A DNA stretch of 64,000 bases. It comes from Devosia sp. Leaf420. GTDB lineage: Bacteria > Pseudomonadota > Alphaproteobacteria > Rhizobiales > Devosiaceae. Of this stretch, positions 35,141 to 42,639 are shown piece by piece. A program made the position numbers and the translations under genes. Position 1 is the first letter of the stretch. Each line of letters begins with the position of its first letter. The notes beneath the pieces were generated by a model. That model made no database searches, was not told the origin of the DNA, and saw nothing but the letters and a program-made list of their open reading frames with translations. The stretch lies in NCBI RefSeq assembly GCF_001425445.1, contig NZ_LMQU01000010.1:69501-133500 (forward strand), in the 5' to 3' direction.

Positions 35141-35169
35141 TTGCCAAAGGCGGGCAACTATTCTATAGA
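35141..35169 (+). promoter_or_regulatory. rpmF: probable rpmF promoter
   Basis: TTGCCA at 35141-35146 and TATAGA at 35164-35169 are separated by 17 bp, the optimal sigma-70 spacing. The predicted start near 35176 would give a 69-nt leader before the L32 ATG. The leader contains two hairpins, 35184-35199 (CAGAGAC-gt-GTCTCTG) and a GCCGC/GCGGC stem directly after it. Confidence 0.6.
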
Positions 35170-35244
35170 GCCCCCAATCCCAACAGAGACGTGTCTCTGG
35201 GCCGCTTTCGGCGGCGCAACGATTTTGAATTCGGAGTACCGACC

Positions 35245-35424
35245 ATGGCAGTGCCAAAACGAAAGACCTCGCCGATGAAGCGCGGCTTCCGCCGCTCGGC
35301 CGACGCGATTGCAAACCCCACCTATGTCGAAGACAAGGATTCGGGTGAGCTGCGTCGTCCGCATCACGTCGACCTCAAGACCGGCATGTATCGCGGTCGT
35401 CAGATCCTCGCCGTCAAGAGCTAA
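35245..35424 (+). CDS. rpmF: 50S ribosomal protein L32
   Basis: A 59-aa L32 with the usual N-terminus [18 protein letters not shown]. The alphaproteobacterial form lacks the Cys4 zinc ribbon, and none is seen here ([16 protein letters not shown]). ATG 35245 is correct; the frame stays open to 35191, but that part is leader. It is the only ribosomal gene in the window. A strong terminator follows. Confidence 0.95.
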   Translation: MAVPKRKTSPMKRGFRRSADAIANPTYVEDKDSGELRRPHHVDLKTGMYRGRQILAVKS

Positions 35425-35471
35425 GCCTTAGGGCTGGCGACGCGAATGCGCGCGACCTGAAATGATGTATC

Positions 35472-35507
35472 GGCCGATCCTTGCAAAAGGGTCGGCCTTT
35501 TTGTTTT
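35472..35507 (+). terminator. rho-independent terminator of rpmF
   Basis: GGCCGATCC and GGGTCGGCC form a 9-bp stem with one mismatch around TTGCAAAA, followed by TTTTTGTTTT. It lies 47 bp after the rpmF stop and only 46 bp before the fumC start codon. Confidence 0.88.
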
Positions 35508-35553
35508 GTCCAAGGGACCGCCGACAAGAGCGGCCACAGCCGGAGAGCCAGAT

Positions 35554-36954
35554 ATGACCATGCGTATTGAATCGGACACGATGGGCACCATCAATGTCCC
35601 GACCGACAAGTATTACGGTGCTCAGACGGCTCGCAGCCTCGCCAATTTCGACATTGGCGGCGAAAAGATGCCCAAGGAAATCATCACCGCCTTCGCGATC
35701 CTCAAGAAGGCCGCGGCGATCACCAATACCAAGCTCGGCCTCCTCGACCCCGCGCTGCGCGACCTGATCGTTGCTGCAGCCGATGAGGTCATTGAGGGCA
35801 AGCTCGATGATCATTTCCCCCTCGTCGTCTGGCAGACCGGCTCGGGCACCCAGTCGAACATGAACGTCAACGAGGTCATCTCCAACCGCGGCATCGAGAT
35901 GGCCGGCGGCACAATGGGCTCGAAAAAGCCGGTGCACCCCAATGACCACGTCAATATGAGCCAGTCGTCCAACGACACCTACCCGACGGCCATGCACATC
36001 GCCGCCATTGAAGCCGTCGTCAATTACCTCTTCCCGCGCGTCAAAATCCTGCGCGATACGCTCCATTCCAAGTCCGAAGAATTCATGGACGTGGTCAAGA
36101 TCGGCCGCACCCATCTCCAGGACGCGACGCCCCTGACCCTCGGCCAGGAAATGAGCGGCTGGGTCGCCCAGATCGACCTCGCGGTAAAAGCCATCGAAGT
36201 CACCCTGCCCCAGCTGCGCGAACTCGCCCTTGGCGGCACCGCCGTCGGCACGGGTCTCAATGCCCACCCCGATTATGCCGTCGCTGTCGCCGCTGAAATC
36301 TCGACGCTCTCGGGCCACGAGTTCATCACTGCCCCCAACAAATACGCCGTCATGGCCGGCCACGACGCCTTTGTCGGCACCTCGGGCGCGCTGAAACAGC
36401 TTGCCGTCGCCTTCATGAAGATCGCCAATGACGTGCGCTGGCTCGCCTCCGGCCCCCGCTCCGGCCTCGGTGAATTGACCATTCCGGAAAACGAACCCGG
36501 CTCCTCGATCATGCCGGGCAAGGTCAATCCGACGCAGTCCGAAGCCATGACCATGGTCGTCGCCCATGTCATGGGCAATGACGCCGCCATCGGCTTTGCC
36601 GCCTCCCAGGGCAATTTCGAGCTCAACGTCTTCAAGCCCGTCATCGCCTACAATTTCCTCCAGTCCGTCCGCCTCCTTGCCGATGCGGCCAAGTCGTTCA
36701 ACGACAATTGCGCCGTCGGCATCGAACCCGACCGCAAGCGCATCAAGCAACTCGTCGATCAGTCGCTGATGCTGGTGACCGCGCTCAACCGCAAGATCGG
36801 CTATGATAACGCGGCCAAGATCGCCAAGACCGCACACAAGAACGGCTCGACGCTGCGCGAAACCGCCATCGACCTTGGCCTCCTGACAGGCGAAGAATTC
36901 GACGCCGAAGTGAAGCCCGAGCAGATGGTCGGTCCACTGACGATCAAGAAGTAA
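35554..36954 (+). CDS. fumC: class II fumarate hydratase
   Basis: Iron-independent TCA-cycle enzyme interconverting fumarate and malate. The 466-aa tetramer subunit has the superfamily loop [13 protein letters not shown] near residue 320, with the catalytic Ser, and the [13 protein letters not shown] and [15 protein letters not shown] blocks earlier. ATG 35554 with GGAGAG upstream gives [11 protein letters not shown]. The longer frame to 35506 would run into the rpmF terminator. Confidence 0.97.
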   Translation: MTMRIESDTMGTINVPTDKYYGAQTARSLANFDIGGEKMPKEIITAFAILKKAAAITNTKLGLLDPALRDLIVAAADEVIEGKLDDHFPLVVWQTGSGTQSNMNVNEVISNRGIEMAGGTMGSKKPVHPNDHVNMSQSSNDTYPTAMHIAAIEAVVNYLFPRVKILRDTLHSKSEEFMDVVKIGRTHLQDATPLTLGQEMSGWVAQIDLAVKAIEVTLPQLRELALGGTAVGTGLNAHPDYAVAVAAEISTLSGHEFITAPNKYAVMAGHDAFVGTSGALKQLAVAFMKIANDVRWLASGPRSGLGELTIPENEPGSSIMPGKVNPTQSEAMTMVVAHVMGNDAAIGFAASQGNFELNVFKPVIAYNFLQSVRLLADAAKSFNDNCAVGIEPDRKRIKQLVDQSLMLVTALNRKIGYDNAAKIAKTAHKNGSTLRETAIDLGLLTGEEFDAEVKPEQMVGPLTIKK

Positions 36955-36972
36955 GCTTCGTCAGCCTCAAAA

Positions 36973-37004
36973 AAATGCCGCCCCAACCGGGCGGCATTTG
37001 TTTT
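36973..37004 (+). terminator. rho-independent terminator of fumC
   Basis: AAATGCCGCCC and GGGCGGCATTT form an 11-bp perfect stem with a CAACC loop, then GTTTT. It begins 19 bp after the fumC stop. Confidence 0.9.
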
Positions 37005-37069
37005 CACCGGTCTTGTTCAATGGGTCCGCGACACCTAGCTCTAGCCTCACCCCAGACACGAGGTCCGAC

Positions 37070-37498
37070 ATGAGCAATTTCAACGACCAGGTCATCGCCG
37101 ACTTTAACGCCAATGGCGGCAGGCCCGGCGGCTATTTCGAAAACGCCCCGGTGCTCCTGCTGCATTCGATCGGCGCAAAGTCGGGGCTCGAACGCACGCA
37201 GCCGCTGATGTATCTGCGCGAAAACGACACCGGCCCCTGGTATGTGTTTGCCTCCTATGCCGGCGCCCCCAACAATCCGGCTTGGTATCACAACCTCATC
37301 GCCCACCCCGATTTCGACATTTCCGTAGGTGACGGCACGACCATCAGCCGCCTTCCCATTCATGCCCGCGTCGTCGAAGGCGAAGAGCGCGACGCGATCT
37401 ATGCGCGCCAGGCGAGCCTCTTCCCGCAATTTGCCGATTACGAAAAGAAGACTACGCGCGAGGCCATTCCAGTCATCGAACTGACCCCGCGCCACTAA
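37070..37498 (+). CDS. deazaflavin-dependent nitroreductase (DDN)-family protein
   Basis: A 142-aa split-beta-barrel flavoprotein-like protein: FNANGGRPGGYFENAPVLLLHSIGAKSGLERTQPLMYL, then WYVFASYAGAPNNPAWYHNLIAHPDF. These segments define the family that contains mycobacterial F420H2-dependent nitroreductase Ddn. Whether this organism makes F420 is not visible here, so a flavin or haem cofactor is equally possible. ATG 37070 is chosen; the frame extends upstream to 36998 without a ribosome binding site. Confidence 0.82.
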   Translation: MSNFNDQVIADFNANGGRPGGYFENAPVLLLHSIGAKSGLERTQPLMYLRENDTGPWYVFASYAGAPNNPAWYHNLIAHPDFDISVGDGTTISRLPIHARVVEGEERDAIYARQASLFPQFADYEKKTTREAIPVIELTPRH

Positions 37499-37549
37499 GG
37501 CAGGTTATCCCTCGCAACACCGAGGCTCACCTCGTCCCCACCCCACCAG

Positions 37550-37620
37550 ATGTCACCCCGGGCTCGACCCGGGGCCCATCCTGAGATGTCGAGGCACCCC
37601 GACCCAAAGCCGGGGTGCCA
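37550..37620. repeat. CACCCCGGG...CCCGGGGCCCATC repeat
   Basis: Hairpin 37556-37574 (CCCCGGG-ctcga-CCCGGGG) with TGTCA and GCCCATC flanks, then a second hairpin CACCCCG...CGGGGTG at 37595-37618. It is the same family as 4583-4688, between two convergent genes. Confidence 0.7.
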
Positions 37621-37634
37621 TAAGAGCCTGAAGC

Positions 37635-38114
37635 CTAGCCCCGCGCCGCCGCCTCGATTGCAGCGACATCGATCTTCTTCATTTTCATCATCGCTTCAAA
37701 GGCGCGCTTCGCACCCGGCCCGCCCTTCTGCATGGCTTCGGACAGAGCGCGCGGCGTGATCTGCCAGGAAATGCCCCACTTGTCCTTGCACCAGCCACAC
37801 ATGCTCTCTTGCCCGCCATTGCCGACGATGGCGTCCCAGTAACGATCGGTCTCTTCCTGGCTGTCCGTCGCGATCTGGAAGGAAAACGCTTCGCTGTGCT
37901 TGAAGGCGGGTCCGCCATTGAGCGCGATGCAGGAAATGCCCATCAGGTCGAACTCGACCGTCAACACGGCCCCCGCGTCGGTCGATGGATTATCGCTCGG
38001 CGCCCTGTGCACGGACTTGACGACGGTATCGGGAAAAGTCTCGGCATAAAACCGCGTTGCCGCTTCGCCATCCTTGTCGAACCAGATGCAAATCGTATTT
38101 TTGGCGATCGTCAT
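37635..38114 (-). CDS. VOC-family (PhnB-like glyoxalase fold) protein
   Basis: A 159-aa protein of the PhnB/3-demethylubiquinone methyltransferase-like group in the vicinal oxygen chelate superfamily. It begins MTIAKNTICIWFDKDGEAATRFYAETF; FKHSEAFSFQIAT, WDAIVGNGGQESMCGWCKDKWGISWQITP and the C-terminal FEAMMKMKKIDVAAIEAAA are diagnostic. The substrate is unknown. The protein is full length. Confidence 0.85.
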   Translation of the reverse strand: MTIAKNTICIWFDKDGEAATRFYAETFPDTVVKSVHRAPSDNPSTDAGAVLTVEFDLMGISCIALNGGPAFKHSEAFSFQIATDSQEETDRYWDAIVGNGGQESMCGWCKDKWGISWQITPRALSEAMQKGGPGAKRAFEAMMKMKKIDVAAIEAAARG

Positions 38115-38249
38115 GATTGTCTCCTCAAACCAGCCCGCCGAGCGGGATCACCAATACGACGCCTGAGCCTTGGCGTCTTCGACACCCAGTCTGGCTCTTT
38201 TTCAAAGCCTGTCCAATCACCACTTTTCCCACAATCCATGAAGCCGCCG

Positions 38250-38275
38250 GGAACTCGTTGGCGTGAGTGATAGTT
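38250..38275 (+). promoter_or_regulatory. possible EcfG-type promoter for the HWE kinase operon
   Basis: GGAAC at 38250-38254 is followed after 17 bp by AGTT at 38272-38275; the EcfG consensus is GGAAC-N16/17-CGTT, so one -10 base differs. Transcription would start near 38282, which favours ATG 38315 over GTG 38267 as the kinase start. Confidence 0.35.
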
Positions 38276-38314
38276 GCCGATACACTGTTAACCCGTGTTA
38301 TTTCCGCGTATCGG

Positions 38315-40342
38315 ATGCCGATCTTGACTGAAAGCCACAGAGCGCCGGGTGTGGCGCCCCATGTCCGCGCTCTTCGTCAGTCCGGTTTGCTCAACGCAGC
38401 CGGCGACGATCACTTCGAAAAGCATATCCAGCTCGTGCGCAACGCGCTCGGCGTTCCCGTCGCTATCGTCTCGCTGCTCGAAGAAGATCGCCAGGTTTTT
38501 GCCGCTCATGCTGGCCTGCCAAAAGTCTGGGCCGAAAAGGGTGAAACCCCGCTCACCCATTCCTTTTGCCAATATGTCGTGCGCGAGGAAGCCAATCTTT
38601 CGGTCGCCGACGCGCGCCTTCATCCGGTGCTCAAGGACAATCTCGCCATTCGCGATCTCGGCGTCATCGCGTATCTCGGCACGCCCCTCCGTTTGCCGAC
38701 CGGCGAGGTCGTCGGCGCTCTCGCCGCCATCGATACCGATGCGCGCGCCTGGAGCGAGCGAAACCGTCTCCTTCTTGAATCCATCGCCGAAGTCGTCAGC
38801 GACAAGATCCGCGCCTATATTTCCGATCTCAATTGGGAGACCATGTTCGCCCAATTGCATGAAGGCATGATCATGGGCGAGGTCCTCCGCGATGAAGCGG
38901 GCCACGTTTACGATTGGCGCCATCGCGAGGTGAACCCAGCCTGCGGCAGGATGCTCGGTATCGATTATCGCAAGATAGCCGGCAAAACCCTCCGCGAGCT
39001 TTTTCCAGCCATCGAGCGTGAATGGCTCGATGAAGTCGCCTCTGTCGTCGAAACGGGCCAGCCTGCCCGCTTCCTCCGCCAGTTCAGCGGCTTTGATCGA
39101 TGGTATGAGGGATCTTGCCAGTCGACGGGCCCCGATACCTTCGTCATGCTCTTTATGGACGTCACGGCTCGCGTCAAAGCCGAAGAAGAATTGCGGGCGA
39201 GCCAGGATTTCACGACGCTGCGCCAGGCCGCTCTCCTTGAAATTGGCGACAGGACCCGCGCCACCATCGATATCGATCTGATCCTTGCAAGCACCGCCGA
39301 AGTCCTCGGCAAGGCGCTCGGCAGCACGCGTGCAGGGTATGGGCAGGTCGATCCTTTGACCGAAACTGTCGAGGTCGGTCAGGATTGGACATCGGGCAGC
39401 GCCGTCTCGATGGCCGGCATGCATCATTTCCGCGATTACGGGTCTTTTATCGAGAATTTGAAGCGCGGCGAAGATGTGCTGATTTTCGATGTCTCGGAGG
39501 ACGAACGAACCCGAGACTCCGAGGCGCTGCTGCTCGCCCATGATATCCGCATGCTGGTCAATATCCCGATCATGGAAAGCGGCGTCATGACCGGGCTGAT
39601 GCTGCTGCATTTCGATAAGCCCCGCCCCTTCGGCAAGGTCGAGGCCGATTTCGTTCGCGCCGTCGCGGACCGCACCCAGGCCGCCCTTAAGCAGGCGCGA
39701 GCCGTTGCTGCGGAAAAATTGCGCGAGGGCGAAATCAGCCACCGCCTCAAGAATTCCATGGCTATGGTTCAGGCCATCGCCATGCAGACGCTCAAGGGCG
39801 CCGACATCGAGGATCGCCGTGCGGCCTTCACCGCGCGCCTCTCGGCGCTCGCCAATGCGCATGAGCTCTTGTTGAAGCGCACCTGGCATAGCGCGCCGCT
39901 CGACGAGACCATCCGGTCCGCCCTCCTGCCCCACGGCGAGGCGCACCGCTTCCATATTTCGGGTCCCACGCTCGATCTCAGCCCCAAGCAGTCGCTGTCC
40001 ATGTCGCTTGCGGTCCACGAGCTTGCGACCAATGCCATCAAATATGGGGCCCTTCGCGAGGCCGAGGGCAAAATTTCGATCGGCTGGAGTCTCTTCCGGT
40101 CCGAAACTGGCCAGCCCATGTTTGGCTGGACCTGGCAGGAAAAAGGCGGCCCCATCGTCGCCCCGCCGCAGCGCTCGGGTTTCGGCTCGCGGCTGATTTC
40201 CCGTGTGCTGCCATCCGACTTTGCCGGTGAAGTCGCCATCGACTATCCCCCAACCGGTCTTGTCTGCACCCTTACCTGCCCGGCTTGGGACACAGCGGAT
40301 ATTCCGCCGGCCGATGCGGGTCTTGTCGAGGTCTCGGCCTGA
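38315..40342 (+). CDS. HWE-family sensor histidine kinase (GAF-PAS-GAF)
   Basis: A 675-aa soluble kinase. An N-terminal GAF domain (about residues 25-165), a PAS domain (about 175-300), a second GAF domain (about 315-460), and an HWE kinase core. The phospho-His is near residue 476 in ISHRLKNSMAMVQAIA, the N box HELATNAIKYGAL near 570, and the WxE motif in WTWQEKGG near 605. HWE kinases act in light and general stress signalling in Alphaproteobacteria. It shares one base with the downstream receiver gene (TGATG), so the two form one operon. GTG 38267 is an alternative start. Confidence 0.9.
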   Translation: MPILTESHRAPGVAPHVRALRQSGLLNAAGDDHFEKHIQLVRNALGVPVAIVSLLEEDRQVFAAHAGLPKVWAEKGETPLTHSFCQYVVREEANLSVADARLHPVLKDNLAIRDLGVIAYLGTPLRLPTGEVVGALAAIDTDARAWSERNRLLLESIAEVVSDKIRAYISDLNWETMFAQLHEGMIMGEVLRDEAGHVYDWRHREVNPACGRMLGIDYRKIAGKTLRELFPAIEREWLDEVASVVETGQPARFLRQFSGFDRWYEGSCQSTGPDTFVMLFMDVTARVKAEEELRASQDFTTLRQAALLEIGDRTRATIDIDLILASTAEVLGKALGSTRAGYGQVDPLTETVEVGQDWTSGSAVSMAGMHHFRDYGSFIENLKRGEDVLIFDVSEDERTRDSEALLLAHDIRMLVNIPIMESGVMTGLMLLHFDKPRPFGKVEADFVRAVADRTQAALKQARAVAAEKLREGEISHRLKNSMAMVQAIAMQTLKGADIEDRRAAFTARLSALANAHELLLKRTWHSAPLDETIRSALLPHGEAHRFHISGPTLDLSPKQSLSMSLAVHELATNAIKYGALREAEGKISIGWSLFRSETGQPMFGWTWQEKGGPIVAPPQRSGFGSRLISRVLPSDFAGEVAIDYPPTGLVCTLTCPAWDTADIPPADAGLVEVSA

Positions 40343-40710
40343 TGGAAAGGCCGATCAACGTTCTTGTCGTTGAAGACGAACCGCTTCTGCGCATGGGCAT
40401 TGTCGATCACCTTGAAGACGAGGGTTTTGTGGTCCTCGAAGCAGGCAATGCCCATCAAGCCATCGCACTTCTCGAGCGCAGCCCCGATCTGACCGTGGTC
40501 TTTACCGATGTCGATATGCCCGGCGGCATGGGCGGCATAGAGCTTGCGAATATCGTCCGGCAGCGCTGGCCCCATATCAAGCTCGCCGTCACCTCCGGTT
40601 TCCGCCTCGTCGGAAACGAAGAACTCCCCCACGGCAGCCTCTTCTTTCCCAAACCCTATGACCCGCCTGCCATCGCTCGGGCGCTGAGGAAACTCGTCGC
40701 AAAGTCCTGA
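40342..40710 (+). CDS. single-domain response regulator
   Basis: A 122-aa receiver: EDE near residue 11, phosphoacceptor Asp56 in FTDVDMPGGMGG, and Lys in KPYDPPAIARAL near residue 105. There is no output domain, so it acts by protein interaction or as a phosphate sink, like other receivers paired with HWE kinases. The start overlaps the kinase stop by one base, so it is probably the cognate partner. The conserved switch Thr/Ser is Ser in VTSGF. Confidence 0.9.
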   Translation: MERPINVLVVEDEPLLRMGIVDHLEDEGFVVLEAGNAHQAIALLERSPDLTVVFTDVDMPGGMGGIELANIVRQRWPHIKLAVTSGFRLVGNEELPHGSLFFPKPYDPPAIARALRKLVAKS

Positions 40711-40781
40711 GGCAGGCGAATAGTCTTCTTCCGCCTCAATCAAACCTCTGGCATGCTCGTGCGACCAATCGGAGATCCGCC

Positions 40782-41234
40782 ATGACGGAAACCGTCGTAC
40801 TGCCCACTCACACCGTCACCAGCCGCCGCCGCAATGGCTTCATCGTGCCGCTGCTGATCATCCCCTTCTTGATCTACAATCTCGTCGTGTTCCTCTTCTT
40901 CGGCGGCAATCCGATCAATTGGGCGGCCGGGCTTTTTTCCATTCCCATGCCCTCAGGCATGCCCTGGGCCGTGACGGCGGGCGATCTTCTCCTCGTCATC
41001 GGCGTCATCATGCTTTTCTTCGAAGTGCTGAAATCGACCCAGACGGCGCGCAATTCGATCATCGAGCACATGCTCTCGATGTTCCTCTTCGTCATCTTCC
41101 TCGTCGAATTCCTGCTCGTCGGCGCCGCCGCCAGCTCGGTCTTCTTCCTTCTGATGGTCATGAGCCTGATCGACGTCGTCGCCGGCTTCACCGTCTCCAT
41201 CACCAGCGCGAGCCGCGACGTCTCCATGAACTGA
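40782..41234 (+). CDS. conserved four-helix membrane protein
   Basis: A 150-aa protein with four predicted transmembrane helices (about residues 20-42, 62-80, 95-115, 120-140). It has a short N-terminal cytoplasmic segment (TVTSRRRNGF) and a loop SIPMPSGMPWAVTAGDLLL. I do not recognise a named family. It follows the response regulator after 71 bp, so co-transcription is possible but not shown. No enzymatic motif is visible. Confidence 0.72.
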   Translation: MTETVVLPTHTVTSRRRNGFIVPLLIIPFLIYNLVVFLFFGGNPINWAAGLFSIPMPSGMPWAVTAGDLLLVIGVIMLFFEVLKSTQTARNSIIEHMLSMFLFVIFLVEFLLVGAAASSVFFLLMVMSLIDVVAGFTVSITSASRDVSMN

Positions 41235-41248
41235 CTTGGGCTTCTCCC

Positions 41249-41287
41249 GGATGTCACCCCGGCGAAGGCCCGGGCCCATCCTGAGAT
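41249..41287. repeat. CACCCCGG...CCGGGCCCATCC repeat fragment
   Basis: GATGTCACCCCGGCGAAGGCCCGGGCCCATCCTGAGATG, the same outer blocks as 37550-37620 with a shortened stem. Confidence 0.55.
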
Positions 41288-41308
41288 GTACCGGCCATCC
41301 CCCAAAAA

Positions 41309-41346
41309 CAAAAAATCCTCGCCTCATCAGCGGGGATTGTTCTTTT
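41309..41346. terminator. bidirectional rho-independent terminator
   Basis: AATCCTCGC and GCGGGGATT pair with one G-T over a 7-nt loop (41314-41338). A-rich sequence precedes it, and GTTCTTTT follows, so it can end transcription from both the membrane-protein gene and the convergent 83-aa gene. Confidence 0.72.
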
Positions 41347-41363
41347 GAACTCTGGTCAAACCT

Positions 41364-41615
41364 TCAGGCCACAACCGTCTTTCGATAACCTTCCGGCATC
41401 CGGAGCACCGCGATAGCCGCGCTCTGCGCATAGGCCCCGACGGCGCGATCGACACTCGCCCGGCGCCGTTCGCGCTGCGGCGGCAACCGATCGCGCGCCG
41501 CAATCAACTGACTGATAAATTCAACAGTCGGCGCGCCGCTCGCGAGCGATGGACGCGCCGCAGCCGGCGTCACCAGCGCGGGCAATTGGGATCGGTATGT
41601 CTCAGTCTCGGTCAT
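41364..41615 (-). CDS. conserved 83-aa protein with a sigma-54-type promoter
   Basis: An 83-aa soluble protein of unknown function (MTETETYRSQLPALV...). The C-terminal half is basic and helical with EFISQLIAARDRLPPQRERRRAS and ends IAVLRMPEGYRKTVVA, a C-terminal block I associate with small conserved Hyphomicrobiales proteins. Start ATG 41615 has GAGGG 7 bp upstream. Its upstream region carries a consensus RpoN promoter, a TTAA-N7-TTAA box and two dyads, which is unusual for so small a gene. A terminator follows the stop. Confidence 0.72.
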   Translation of the reverse strand: MTETETYRSQLPALVTPAAARPSLASGAPTVEFISQLIAARDRLPPQRERRRASVDRAVGAYAQSAAIAVLRMPEGYRKTVVA

Positions 41616-41630
41616 CTGGAACCCTCGCCT

Positions 41631-41671
41631 GTCTCATTGCGAGCCGGTTGTCCCATTTTGAGACGGGACAA
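41631..41671. promoter_or_regulatory. paired dyad elements in the leader of the 83-aa gene
   Basis: TTGTCCC (41648-41654) and GGGACAA (41665-41671) form a perfect 7-bp inverted repeat with a 10-bp spacer. Within it, GTCCCATTTTGAGAC is similar to GTCTCATTGCGAGCC 19 bp away. Such repeated GTCTCA/TGAGAC dyads look like operator sites, or in RNA they would fold as a hairpin before the ribosome binding site. Confidence 0.45.
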
Positions 41672-41691
41672 CACTGCTATGCCCCTATAGG

Positions 41692-41708
41692 AGCAACGGG
41701 CGTGCCAG
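41692..41708 (-). promoter_or_regulatory. consensus sigma-54 (RpoN) promoter
   Basis: On the minus strand the sequence reads C-TGGCACG-cccg-TTGC-T, which matches the -24/-12 consensus YTGGCACG-N4-TTGCW at every fixed base. The predicted start near 41681 gives a leader of about 65 nt before ATG 41615. No other minus-strand gene lies between. Confidence 0.65.
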
Positions 41709-41710
41709 AT

Positions 41711-41727
41711 GTTAACGGAATGTTAAC
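41711..41727. promoter_or_regulatory. TTAA-N7-TTAA box (CtrA-type)
   Basis: GTTAA-cggaatg-TTAACC contains the exact CtrA spacing TTAA-N7-TTAAC. It sits 3 bp upstream of the sigma-54 promoter on the minus strand, a position where CtrA could modulate it. It is also a palindrome of two GTTAAC units and could be another operator. Confidence 0.4.
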
Positions 41728-41756
41728 CGATTACGATCCCAAATCGTCGTCAGAGG

Positions 41757-42524
41757 TCAGAAATTATCCTTGCCCTTGCGGATCGCGGCGAACACCTCGG
41801 CCGGATCCTTGCCTTCCAAACCATAATGCGCTGCCAGTTCCGGCGCATCCGCCCGGAGGAATGGGTTGGCGCGTTTATCCTCGCCCAATTCGAACGGAAT
41901 CGTCGGCTTCCCACCATTGCGCAGCGAGTTCACGAGATCCGCCCGCTGCTGCAGCGCCCGGTTATGCGGATCGATGCTGAGCGCAAATTTGGCATTGGAT
42001 TGCGTATATTCGTGACCGCAATAGACAAGCGTATCGTCCGGCAGTTCGCGGAGGCGCTTGACCCCTTCCCACATCGGTCGAGGTGTCCCCTCGAACATCC
42101 GCCCGACCCCAAGCGAGAACAGCGCATCAGCGGAAAACAGATGTTTTCCAAAGGGTTCGAAGTAAACGATATGCCCCAGCGTGTGGCCCGGCGTCGCGAT
42201 GATCTTGAAGGAGGTCTCGCCGAGCGTAACGGTGTCGCCATCGCCCACCAGCTCATCGAGCCCATCGATCTTGTCCGCCTCGGCCCGCGGCCCTACGACC
42301 CGGCACCCAAACGCCGCCTTCAATTCGGCAATGGCCTCCACATGGTCGATGTGGTGATGGGTGATAAAAATATCTGTCAATGTCCAGCCGGTGCGCTCCA
42401 GCGCATCGCGGATCGCATTCGCTTCGGGCGCATCGAGCGCCGCGGTCTTGCCGGTCGCCTGATCATGCAGCAAATAGCCGAAATTATCGGTCCGGGCGGA
42501 AAAAACATCGACGACCAAAGCCAT
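41757..42524 (-). CDS. gloB: hydroxyacylglutathione hydrolase (glyoxalase II)
   Basis: Binuclear metallo-beta-lactamase-fold enzyme that hydrolyses S-lactoylglutathione in methylglyoxal detoxification. The 255-aa protein has the metal motif THHHIDH at about 55-61, GHTLGHIVYFE near 128, and the glutathione-binding C-terminal helices ending with NPFLRADAPEL. It is divergent from a methyltransferase gene, an arrangement seen in rhizobia. Start ATG 42524 gives MALVVDVFSART. Confidence 0.94.
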   Translation of the reverse strand: MALVVDVFSARTDNFGYLLHDQATGKTAALDAPEANAIRDALERTGWTLTDIFITHHHIDHVEAIAELKAAFGCRVVGPRAEADKIDGLDELVGDGDTVTLGETSFKIIATPGHTLGHIVYFEPFGKHLFSADALFSLGVGRMFEGTPRPMWEGVKRLRELPDDTLVYCGHEYTQSNAKFALSIDPHNRALQQRADLVNSLRNGGKPTIPFELGEDKRANPFLRADAPELAAHYGLEGKDPAEVFAAIRKGKDNF

Positions 42525-42639
42525 TTAGCGGCTCCTTGCAATTTCAAAATTCGGTTCGGGTACCAAAGCTAGGGTGCCCAAGGGCCGAACACAACCGCCG
42601 CATTGGACAAGTCCACGCCCCAATGGCTAAACTCAAGCC

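Noticed and set aside
35428..36837. Long minus-strand frame (469 codons) opposite fumC
   Set aside because: Antisense shadow of fumC. The 5' end of the frame reads into the fumC terminator side without a start signal.
38286..38300. GTTAACCCGTGTTATTT as a CtrA box before the HWE kinase
   Set aside because: Only one TTAA half-site is intact and the second half does not match at a spacing of 7.
38288..40018. Long minus-strand frame (576 codons) opposite the HWE kinase
   Set aside because: Antisense of a clearly functional gene; no motif, atypical amino acid composition, and no conserved start.
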